From contig JAFZIP010000006.1 of the NCBI GenBank assembly GCA_017554325.1, positions 119,106-183,105 of the forward strand: 64,000 nucleotides of DNA, written 5' to 3'. Positions 41,854 through 50,625 of the stretch are shown here, one piece after another (position 1 is the stretch's first letter; each line of letters begins with the position of its first letter). A model generated the notes under the pieces. That model was given only the letters and a program-made list of their open reading frames with translations, was not told where the DNA came from and searched no databases. Source of the stretch: Bacteroidales bacterium. Lineage in GTDB: Bacteria; Bacteroidota; Bacteroidia; Bacteroidales; WCHB1-69. Position numbers and translations under genes: made by a program.

Positions 41854-43002
41854 ATGTTAGATAGGTTATTGTCGCTGAGTGACATAAAGAATGACAGTAT
41901 GTTCCTTTGGGGACCACGCCAAACAGGAAAAAGCACTCTGCTGAAACAATTGTTCCCTCAAGTACCATATTATGACCTGCTGAAATCGGATGTGTACACC
42001 CAATACAAGTTAAGGCCTTCGCTGTTGCGAGACGAATGTATGATGTTGGAGGAAGGCTCGTTGGTCATCATTGATGAGGTGCAAAAAATACCGGCCTTGC
42101 TGGATGAGGTTCATTGGCTGATGACCAATCGGGACATCCGATTCATTTTATGCGGTTCCAGTGCACGGAAATTGAAACGCGCAGGAGCCAATTTGCTGGG
42201 TGGCAGGGCTATTCGTAAAATACTGCACCCATTGGTCAGCGCCGAAATCCCCGATTTTGACTTGGACAAAGCCGTTAATCAAGGTATGTTGCCACGTCAT
42301 TATTTGATCGACAATCCTCAAAAACGCTTACAGGCTTATATTGGAGATTATTTGCAGCAGGAGATTATTGCGGAAGCATTGGTCCGCAATCTGGATTCCT
42401 TCACCCGTTTTTTAGAAGTGGCCGCATTGAGTGATTCAGAGATGGTGAATTACACCCGAATTGCCAGCGATTGCGGGGTGTCATCCAAAACCGTCAAGGA
42501 GTATTACACCATTCTGGAGGAAACGCTGGTGGGAATGTTCGTACCCGCCTATACCAAGGTGATCAAACGCAAAGTGCAGGTAGCCCCAAAATTCTATTTC
42601 TTTGATGTGGGTATTACAAACTATTTGCTCCACCGGAAAAAACTCCAGCGAGAAACAGCTGAATATGGACACGCTTTCGAACATCTTATTATCCAGGAGT
42701 TGGCCGCATATCTTGATTACACGGAATCGGATAAGAAACTCTCGTTCTGGCATACATTGAACAATGCATACGAGGTGGATGCCATCATTGGCGATGCCGA
42801 GATGGCGATTGAAATCAAATCATCCGAACACATCACATCTACCCAGCTGAGAGGACTGAAAGCATTTCACGAAGAGCATTCACAATGCAAGTTGGTGATG
42901 GTGTCATTAGAAGAAAGACCTCGCCTTTTCAATGGTGTTGAAGTATGGCCTGCTACTGATTTTCTAAAAAAACTATGGTCAGGTAAAATTATCATTCCTT
43001 AA
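41854..43002 (+). CDS. AAA ATPase with C-terminal DUF4143 (AAA_14 family)
   Basis: A 382-residue protein with Walker A GPRQTGKST at about residues 20-28, Walker B LVIIDEVQ near 72 and sensor CGSSARKL near 108. The C-terminal part is DUF4143: a helical region, then VDAIIGDAEMAIEIKSSEH, a PD-(D/E)XK-like core with Asp, Glu and Lys in the right spacing (about residues 309-327). Proteins of this kind are very common in Bacteroidota and sporadic between strains; they may be archaeal-type nucleases or toxin-like, but function is not established. It sits in the accessory patch and has its own promoter. Confidence 0.85.
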   Translation: MLDRLLSLSDIKNDSMFLWGPRQTGKSTLLKQLFPQVPYYDLLKSDVYTQYKLRPSLLRDECMMLEEGSLVIIDEVQKIPALLDEVHWLMTNRDIRFILCGSSARKLKRAGANLLGGRAIRKILHPLVSAEIPDFDLDKAVNQGMLPRHYLIDNPQKRLQAYIGDYLQQEIIAEALVRNLDSFTRFLEVAALSDSEMVNYTRIASDCGVSSKTVKEYYTILEETLVGMFVPAYTKVIKRKVQVAPKFYFFDVGITNYLLHRKKLQRETAEYGHAFEHLIIQELAAYLDYTESDKKLSFWHTLNNAYEVDAIIGDAEMAIEIKSSEHITSTQLRGLKAFHEEHSQCKLVMVSLEERPRLFNGVEVWPATDFLKKLWSGKIIIP

Positions 43003-43008
43003 TTTGCT

Positions 43009-43453
43009 ATGTTCCAGTTAATCTCCGACTCCGCCCACTACTCCACCGTGCTTGACCTCGCCATGAAGGCCAAGCGCTCACTGTGGATGGGCACCGCCGA
43101 CATCAAAGAACTGTATGTGCTGCAAGGAAAAACCGAAAAGCCATTCCTTGGGGTGTTGGCGGAGCTGCTCGGCAAGGGCGTGGAGGTGCGGCTCATCCAC
43201 GCCAATGAGCCTGGGCCGAACTTCCGTGCCGACTTCGACCGCTACCCGCGGCTCTCCAGACTGCTGGAACGGGTGATGTGCCCGCGAGTACATTTCAAGA
43301 TCATCGTCATCGACCAGACGGTCTGCTATGTGGGCAGCGCGAATCTCACGGGCGCGGGCTTGGGCATGAAGTCGCCCCGCCGCCGCAACTTCGAGGCGGG
43401 AATCCTCACCGAAGAACCCTCATCGTAGCCGCCACCATTGAGGAATTCGATAG
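43009..43453 (+). pseudogene. Phospholipase-D-like protein, frameshifted and truncated
   Basis: The first 136 residues show a PLD-like domain with one HKD-type motif, VHFKIIVIDQTVCYVGSANL (His, Lys, then Gly-Ser-Asn), and a typical RRNFEAGILTEEP. A stop comes at 43426-43428, but one base is missing near 43417-43420: in the next frame the sequence carries on as LIVAATIEEFD, exactly what follows in relatives. At about 43453 the homology changes to a RhuM-like fragment. So the gene has a frameshift and has lost its 3' end, though the open first part could still yield a 139-residue product. Confidence 0.72.
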
Positions 43454-43559
43454 AGAGAATAACGTGCATTTTTCACACGTTAATGGGGTAAAGAAACCAG
43501 TGCCTTTTTATTCACTTGATGTCATCATCTCGGTAGGATACCGCGTAAAGAAATGCTGA
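43454..43559 (+). pseudogene. Internal fragment of a RhuM-family virulence protein
   Basis: Out of frame with the PLD start, this encodes NNVHFSHVNGVKKPVPFYSL and on through DVIISVGYRVKK to a stop. This is the highly conserved segment of RhuM-like proteins (KPVxFYSLDVIISVGYRV). The N-terminal third and the C-terminal half are missing. It is fused directly to the tail of the PLD fragment. Confidence 0.72.
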
Positions 43560-43614
43560 AATCATGAAAAATGGAAAAACGAATAAGCAATAACAATCCT
43601 CAACGATAATTTTG

Positions 43615-43622
43615 TATTTTTG
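43615..43622 (+). promoter_or_regulatory. -7 promoter box (TATTTTTG) for kbl
   Basis: Consensus box 35 bases before the ATG at 43658. Confidence 0.6.
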
Positions 43623-43657
43623 CAAGCTATAACTTTAAAACTTTTAAAACCATTTAT

Positions 43658-44848
<1,191 letters not shown>

Positions 44849-44920
44849 TCGAATAACACTCGTACAATATTTATCCGTTTCACACGTTTATTCAACATTA
44901 GCAACAAAAAAATATTAAAA

Positions 44921-45337
44921 ATGAAAAAAATCGCTTTATTGGCAATTGTTTGCTGTGCTATGGTTTTCTCCAGCTGTCACAGAGACCAACACACCTATTA
45001 CACCACTACCAACTTTGAGTTTGACAACCACGACAATGAGGTTAGCGCAAAAGCCGTGTTAGGCACTATAAACGTGTACTGGAACGGTGACTATACCTTC
45101 ACTGGCAATGATGAAGGCTACACCGATATCAGAGCCGAAGCCAAATATCTTGAATGCATAGCTGCAATCCTTTTGCATGGCAACGAGATCAAAGTACACA
45201 TGAATGCCGATGATTATTTCAACTACAGACTTTACAGAAAAAGTGACAATGTCCTGCTAGAAGACACCAAATTCTACTTGGATGAAGATGGTTATTTAGC
45301 TTCTGCAAAAATTGCTGACAATGTAGAAGGCGAATAA
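44921..45337 (+). CDS. Small lipoprotein of unknown function
   Basis: A 138-residue protein with a lipoprotein signal ending VFSSC (lipidated Cys19). The mature part alternates strands with Asp/Asn-rich loops (FEFDNHDNEVSAKAVLG, YFNYRLYRKSDNVLLED) and has an acidic C-terminus. No family was recognised. It is 72 bases after kbl, and its own promoter is not obvious. Confidence 0.7.
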   Translation: MKKIALLAIVCCAMVFSSCHRDQHTYYTTTNFEFDNHDNEVSAKAVLGTINVYWNGDYTFTGNDEGYTDIRAEAKYLECIAAILLHGNEIKVHMNADDYFNYRLYRKSDNVLLEDTKFYLDEDGYLASAKIADNVEGE

Positions 45338-45360
45338 TCTTTGGTTTGTCTCCAAAACAA

Positions 45361-45391
45361 AAAAGCCGTTCGAATGAGCGGCTTTTTTTTT
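45361..45391. terminator. Bidirectional terminator between the lipoprotein and rpoN
   Basis: AAAAGCCG pairs with CGGCTTTT; an A run precedes it and T8 follows. It can end both the lipoprotein and the convergent rpoN transcript. Confidence 0.85.
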
Positions 45392-46898
45392 ATATCTCTT
45401 TGCGGAGGCGGGCCACCGGAATATCCAACTGTTCGCGGTACTTGGCCACCGTGCGACGGGCAATATTGTAGCCACGCTCCTTCAGCAAATCACAGAGTTT
45501 CTCGTCCGCCAGCGGCGACTTCTTGTCCTCCGCCTCAATCAAATCCGTCAATATCCGCTTTATCTCCTTTGAGGAGACATCCTCGTCGTTGACCGCCTCA
45601 GAAAACAAATGCTTCAGCGGAATAATGCCGAAATCGGTCTGCACATATTTGCTATTGGATACTCTGGACACCGTAGATACATCCAAATTCACCTCCTGGG
45701 CAATGGTCTTCAGTATCATCGGCTTGAGATCGGCATCGTCACCGGAAAGAAAATAGGCTTTCTGATGCTGCATGATGGCATACATGGTGTTGTAGAGAAT
45801 CATCTCCCGTGTAGATAAAATGCCAATAAATTGTTCGCCTTTATCCACATACTCACGCATAAACTTCTCCGCTTCAGCGCGCTTCTTCTCCGATGCATCC
45901 TTGGTCAAGAACCTATACTCATTGCTAAACTCCTTATTAATACGCACTTTCGAAACGTATTGGTTGTTAAGCGTGAGTGTCAACTTACCGTTGTTTGCCG
46001 TAATGGTAAAATCTGGACGGATAATATCCGCGGACTTTTCCAGCGGGGAGCCTGAATCGGCAGGACGCGGGTCAAGTTTACGGATGACTGCCAGCGCCTG
46101 CTTCAACTGATCTTCAGAAACAGAAAGCATCTGCTGTATCTTGTCATAGTGTTTTTTGGCAAATTGCTCGAAACACTTGTCCAAAATAGCGATGGCCTGC
46201 ACAACCTCCTCTTCCTGCGGCAGGCGACGGAGTTGCAACAACAGGCACTCGCGCAGATTGCGTGCACCCACCCCGGGCGGATCCAACTCCTGCACAAAGC
46301 GAGTCAACACCTCCTCCACCTCCTCCACACTCGTATAGAGGTTGTTCATGTAGAGCATTTCGTTGACCACGGCCTGCATATCCATCGTAAAATAGCCGTC
46401 ATCGTCCAGATTGCCGGTGAGATATTGCGCAATCAAGAGCTCACGCTCCGTCATGTTCATCTCGCCCAACTGCAACTGCCACTGCTCCTGCATGGAGTTG
46501 TGGAAAACGCCCATCCGGTCTGAGGAGCCCGTTTCCTCGGGTGCATTCAGCCGGCGAATGCGATTCTCGATCTCGCGCTCGGTAGGATAGTCATCCAAAT
46601 CATCATCCCGATAATAATCCTCCTTGAAGATATCCTCATCGGAAAGCTGCTGCTGCGACAGATCGAGGGGGTCGCCGTTTTCATCATACTCAGGTGACGC
46701 GTTCTCCTCCACAGCATCAACACGCTCGTCCACATCATCGATATAGGATTCCAAGGCAGGATTTTCGTCCACCTCCTTCTGGATTTCCTGTTCAAGCGAT
46801 GCATACGGCAATTCCACCAGCTGCATCAGCCGGATGGTTTGCTGCGTGGCAATCTGGCGCTGGACCGTTTTCTGTTCTTGGGATAATTTTGTCGGCAT
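45390..46898 (-). CDS. rpoN: RNA polymerase sigma-54 factor
   Basis: A 502-residue sigma-54. Region I (Gln-rich, QTIRLMQLVELPYASLEQEI) is at the N-terminus, followed by a long acidic region II (about residues 55-130), a core-binding region (LTGNLDDDGYFTMDMQ, LDPPGVGARNLRECLLLQL) and the DNA-binding C-terminal part including DVSTVSRVSNSKYVQTDFG and the RpoN box ARRTVAKYREQ (about residues 480-490). Needs AAA+ activators, none of which is in the window. Confidence 0.95.
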   Translation of the reverse strand: MPTKLSQEQKTVQRQIATQQTIRLMQLVELPYASLEQEIQKEVDENPALESYIDDVDERVDAVEENASPEYDENGDPLDLSQQQLSDEDIFKEDYYRDDDLDDYPTEREIENRIRRLNAPEETGSSDRMGVFHNSMQEQWQLQLGEMNMTERELLIAQYLTGNLDDDGYFTMDMQAVVNEMLYMNNLYTSVEEVEEVLTRFVQELDPPGVGARNLRECLLLQLRRLPQEEEVVQAIAILDKCFEQFAKKHYDKIQQMLSVSEDQLKQALAVIRKLDPRPADSGSPLEKSADIIRPDFTITANNGKLTLTLNNQYVSKVRINKEFSNEYRFLTKDASEKKRAEAEKFMREYVDKGEQFIGILSTREMILYNTMYAIMQHQKAYFLSGDDADLKPMILKTIAQEVNLDVSTVSRVSNSKYVQTDFGIIPLKHLFSEAVNDEDVSSKEIKRILTDLIEAEDKKSPLADEKLCDLLKERGYNIARRTVAKYREQLDIPVARLRKEI

Positions 46899-46910
46899 AA
46901 TATATCATAT

Positions 46911-46938
46911 GTAAGGGCGAATAATCATTCGCCCTTAC
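46911..46938. terminator. Perfect 12-bp palindrome after asnS
   Basis: GTAAGGGCGAAT pairs perfectly with ATTCGCCCTTAC around a 4-base loop, 11 bases after the asnS stop. There is no T run. Flanking CATAT/ATATG may lengthen the stem. Confidence 0.6.
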
Positions 46939-46948
46939 AGGATATGTG

Positions 46949-48346
46949 TTAGAATTCTGCGTTTTGCGGGGTTCTCGGGAATGGTATCACATCGCGGATG
47001 TTGGTCATGCCCGTGACGAACAACAGCAAGCGTTCGAAGCCGAGGCCGAAGCCGGAGTGCGGTGCAGAACCGAACTTGCGGGTATCGAAATACCACCAGT
47101 ATTGTTCCTCCGTCATGCCCAACTCGTGCACGCGCGTGAGCAACTTCTCATAATCGGCCTCGCGCTCGGAGCCACCAATGATTTCACCGATGGTCGGGAA
47201 GAGCACATCCATGGCGCGCACGGTTTTGCCGTCGTCGTTCTGCTTCATGTAGAATGCCTTGATTTCCTTCGGATAGTTGGTCAAGATAACCGGGCGCTTA
47301 AAATGGTTCTCCACCAGATAACGCTCGTGCTCCGACTGGAGATCAATACCCCAAGAAACGGGATATTCGAACTTCTTATCGGCTTTGAGCAAGATATCGA
47401 TGGCTGCAGTGTAGTCCAGACGTACGAACTCCTCCTTGATCACAGACTGCAGTCTTTCAATCAGACCTTTGTCAAACATGTCATTGAGGAACTGCAGGTC
47501 ATCCATGTTGTTGTCCAAGGCATATTTCACCAGATATTTGATGAAATCCTCGGCCAGGTCCATATTGTCGGTGATGTCATAGAAGGCCATTTCGGGCTCA
47601 ATCATCCAGAATTCGGCGAGGTGGCGCGGCGTATTGCTGTTTTCTGCGCGGAACGTCGGGCCGAACGTATAGATATTGCCAAGTGCCAGGGCTCCGAGTT
47701 CTCCTTCCAGCTGACCGGAGACCGTCAAGTTGGTGTGTTTGCCGAAGAAGTCTTTCTTGTAGTCCACAACACCCTCTTTGGTTCTAGGCACATTGTTCAA
47801 ATCGAAGGTGGTGACATTGAACATCTCACCGGCGCCCTCTGCATCAGATGCCGTAATCAACGGGGTGTGCAGATAGAAAAAGCCTCTGTCGTTGAAATAT
47901 TTGTGAATAGCGAACGCCATGGCGTGGCGCAGGCGCAACACACAACCGAAATAGTTGGTACGTGGACGCAAGTGTGCAATTTCACGCAGAAACTCCATAG
48001 AGTGACCCTTCTTTTGCAATGGATACTTCTCGGGATCTGCCGTGCCGTAAAGCTCTATCATCTCGGCCTGCACCTCCATGGTCTGGCCCTTGCCGGCAGA
48101 TTCCACCAGCTTGCCCTCCACATGAATGCAGGAGCCCGTTGTGATTTTCTTCATCAATTCCTCATCAAACTTGGCAGGCTCAGCCACAATCTGCAGGTTA
48201 GTCACAATGGAACCATCGTTAAGGGCTATGAACGCCACATTGCTGTTGCCACGTTTAGTACGCACCCAACCCTTTACACAAACATCGTTGCCAAATCCGA
48301 TAGCTTCAGGATGTTTCAGAACATCTTTTATTCTTGATCTTTTCAT
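46949..48346 (-). CDS. asnS: Asparaginyl-tRNA synthetase
   Basis: A 465-residue class IIb synthetase. N-terminal OB anticodon-binding domain at about residues 1-115 ([19 protein letters not shown]). Catalytic core with motif 2 ([20 protein letters not shown]) and motif 3 ([13 protein letters not shown]), the latter near residue 440. The core also has the substrate-type residues of AsnRS and not AspRS (for example LYTASD-like [12 protein letters not shown]). The enzyme charges tRNA-Asn directly. Confidence 0.97.
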   Translation of the reverse strand: MKRSRIKDVLKHPEAIGFGNDVCVKGWVRTKRGNSNVAFIALNDGSIVTNLQIVAEPAKFDEELMKKITTGSCIHVEGKLVESAGKGQTMEVQAEMIELYGTADPEKYPLQKKGHSMEFLREIAHLRPRTNYFGCVLRLRHAMAFAIHKYFNDRGFFYLHTPLITASDAEGAGEMFNVTTFDLNNVPRTKEGVVDYKKDFFGKHTNLTVSGQLEGELGALALGNIYTFGPTFRAENSNTPRHLAEFWMIEPEMAFYDITDNMDLAEDFIKYLVKYALDNNMDDLQFLNDMFDKGLIERLQSVIKEEFVRLDYTAAIDILLKADKKFEYPVSWGIDLQSEHERYLVENHFKRPVILTNYPKEIKAFYMKQNDDGKTVRAMDVLFPTIGEIIGGSEREADYEKLLTRVHELGMTEEQYWWYFDTRKFGSAPHSGFGLGFERLLLFVTGMTNIRDVIPFPRTPQNAEF

Positions 48347-48394
48347 TATTTGAATTCTGTTTTAGATTATGTTTCGATTTTCGATGAAATCAGA

Positions 48395-49390
48395 TTAGAA
48401 GCTGTAGCCGATACCCAGGCCTATGACTTCCTTGAACTGGACACGCGCGCGCGGACCTTCCGAATAGTTACGCCATGCCGGACCATCAATCATGACTTTG
48501 TCATAGTACTTGAGAGAGGTCATCAAGCTGACGTTGAGCACCTTGAAGAAACTGTATGAGATAGCGAAATCCCAATCCACATCAAAGTTGCCGAAAGGCT
48601 GACCATTCACTTTGTCATGGATACGGGCAGTGTACGGCGTGAAGAGTGTCAACGTGGAGATAATCTTGAGATTCTTAACCAACGTGTAGTTGATGCCACC
48701 GTTGATACGGAGACCCATATTCAGCATCACAGGCTTGTACGTACCATCCTCACGCTGTGAGAGACCGTAGTTGGGACGAAGGCTTTCCTCTTTACAGGTA
48801 GTCATACGACCTGCCAAAGGATATAAACCGACGGTGAAGATGTCGTTGGGACGATATTCAATACCGAGTGCCAAATCCGTATAGGAAGGTGATATCCATT
48901 TGGAAATCAACTCCTTGTTACCTTCTTCATCATTAAGATAGTTATAACCCGGACAATATTGGGATTTGAAACTTCCCAACAGGGTCAGGTAAAATTTAGG
49001 ATGCATTTGGAAACCACCCTTCGTAGTGAAGTTGATTTTATCGTTGGCTTTTCTCCATTGTGGTTTAAGAGCTGAAGAGAATGTCTCACCCAACTCCGTA
49101 TCCAAGTTGCTGTCCCAAGTCCATTTGTTCTTTTTGAAGGACAACGTCATGTTGGCGTAAAGGAAACCTGTGATGTTGTTGTCACCGCCCGCTGCCCAGT
49201 TGAACAGAGCGGTCTGAGAAGCATTAAGTCCCACCATACCGGTGAATTTCCAATGTTTGGCACTGTCCACTTCAGCGGATTTCACTTTCGTTTTGAGAGC
49301 CTCATCGGCAGCGGTTTTTTCATCCACCTGCGCATTCACCAGTGAGCAGGTCAACGCACCGAGCAATAAGAGTAAAAATCCTTTCTTCAT
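48395..49390 (-). CDS. DUF3078 outer-membrane protein
   Basis: A 331-residue protein with a signal peptide (residues about 1-20, SLVNAQ) and the DUF3078 pattern: WKFTGMVGLNASQTALFNWA (about residues 47-66), GGDNNITGFLYANMTL and an arrangement of amphipathic strands. It ends IGLGIGYSF, a barrel-type C-terminus. Function unknown; widespread in Bacteroidota. The ATG at 49390 is preferred over the in-frame GTG two codons upstream. Confidence 0.85.
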   Translation of the reverse strand: MKKGFLLLLLGALTCSLVNAQVDEKTAADEALKTKVKSAEVDSAKHWKFTGMVGLNASQTALFNWAAGGDNNITGFLYANMTLSFKKNKWTWDSNLDTELGETFSSALKPQWRKANDKINFTTKGGFQMHPKFYLTLLGSFKSQYCPGYNYLNDEEGNKELISKWISPSYTDLALGIEYRPNDIFTVGLYPLAGRMTTCKEESLRPNYGLSQREDGTYKPVMLNMGLRINGGINYTLVKNLKIISTLTLFTPYTARIHDKVNGQPFGNFDVDWDFAISYSFFKVLNVSLMTSLKYYDKVMIDGPAWRNYSEGPRARVQFKEVIGLGIGYSF

Positions 49391-49446
49391 AATCACTGAT
49401 TTTTAATTATTAAAATTCGAAATTAAATTATCAATTTACTATACTT

Positions 49447-50622
49447 TTAATGGTTAAGCTTATTGTATGCCTTCCACCATCTGTCGGGAATCTGGTCATC
49501 GCAAGCCAGGCGATAGTCGCGTTTGGAGCACGGCAGATAATAGTTCTGCACAACATCCTTCTCCTTGTTGATCATGGGGATGAGCATCCACCAGCGGCCT
49601 GTTTTGCGACTGCAGAAGAACACCAGTTCGTTGAGCGCTCCGGAAACTGCAATGCTGTACTGCCGGTAGTCCTGTTTGTGTTTGAACTGATTATCATTAG
49701 GTCTGTTCAGGAAACCTTCCACGAAATACCAGATGATATGGGCGATGAGTTGGGATGTCTGATTGCAGTAATCCATCGTCGGGTCATACTCAAATATGCC
49801 GAAAGAGGACAGCTTATCGCTCAAACCGGCATATTTGGCAATCTGGCATATTTCCTCACCATAGAATCCGTTGGACGAGCCATGTGGGCATCCCGGTGCA
49901 TCAGGGCGACGAACAGCCGCAATGTCAATGGAAACCATGTCCGCGTTACGCACGATAGGCTCCACCTCCTCGATATCCTTGCGCATGGATCCCACCCTGT
50001 AGGTTTCAAAGAAGAGTTCATCCATGAGCTTGATGGAAGAAGGGCTATTCATGTAAGTCTGATAGCCGATATTGGCGTAGTTGAGCAAGAAGTTAGGCTG
50101 TTGCAATACGATTTTGTTCAAATATGCATCAGAACGGATAGGTTGATGCTCGTCACCCAGGTCGAAACAAGAATCCACGGATACCAGGTTCACCACCTGT
50201 TCCAGTTTCTCGTAGGCACGGTAATTGGCGAACGCGATGTCATTGCCACCGCCCAATATCAGCGGAACAACCTTGTTCTCCAACAGGTAGGCAATGATGT
50301 CGGAGACCACCTCGTATGTATCTTCCACGCTCTTCCCCACCCTGACGTTACCCAGGTCAATGATGCGGACGTTCTTGTTCCATCTGTAGAGCCTGTAAAA
50401 CTGCCTTCTGATTTCATCGGGAGCAAGAGAGCAAGATAAGTTGTTCACACTATTGCGCGACTCTGGCACGCCCATGAGGGCAATCTGCGCTTCCTGGATA
50501 TGCAACGGGGCCTCCGGATTATACATCATCACAGAGGATGCTAACAATTCTGCACTAATGCCAGACTCTTCAAAGCCTAACGAGGTCAGGTCAACAGGAT
50601 CAAAATAGAGTGATAAATCCAT
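49447..50622 (-). CDS. Arginase-fold protein with degenerate metal sites
   Basis: A 391-residue member of the arginase/formimidoylglutamase fold. The three metal-binding stretches are recognisable but altered: GGGH is GGGND (Asn127), DxHxD is DSCFD (Asp150, Cys152, Asp154) and SxDxD is SIDIA (Asp233, Ala235). With the normal bridging His and one Asp gone, the manganese site is doubtful. Family members of similar length occur in Bacteroidota, sometimes named formimidoylglutamase. It is 4 bases downstream of topA on the same strand, so the two are probably cotranscribed. Confidence 0.78.
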   Translation of the reverse strand: MDLSLYFDPVDLTSLGFEESGISAELLASSVMMYNPEAPLHIQEAQIALMGVPESRNSVNNLSCSLAPDEIRRQFYRLYRWNKNVRIIDLGNVRVGKSVEDTYEVVSDIIAYLLENKVVPLILGGGNDIAFANYRAYEKLEQVVNLVSVDSCFDLGDEHQPIRSDAYLNKIVLQQPNFLLNYANIGYQTYMNSPSSIKLMDELFFETYRVGSMRKDIEEVEPIVRNADMVSIDIAAVRRPDAPGCPHGSSNGFYGEEICQIAKYAGLSDKLSSFGIFEYDPTMDYCNQTSQLIAHIIWYFVEGFLNRPNDNQFKHKQDYRQYSIAVSGALNELVFFCSRKTGRWWMLIPMINKEKDVVQNYYLPCSKRDYRLACDDQIPDRWWKAYNKLNH

Positions 50623-50625
50623 AGT

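Noticed and set aside
41655..41864. A 69-codon frame before the AAA ATPase with hydrophobic stretch
   Set aside because: It covers the inverted repeat and promoter and overlaps the ATPase start; no homology.
46946..48337. A 463-codon plus-strand frame
   Set aside because: Entirely antisense to asnS; no motif, no promoter.
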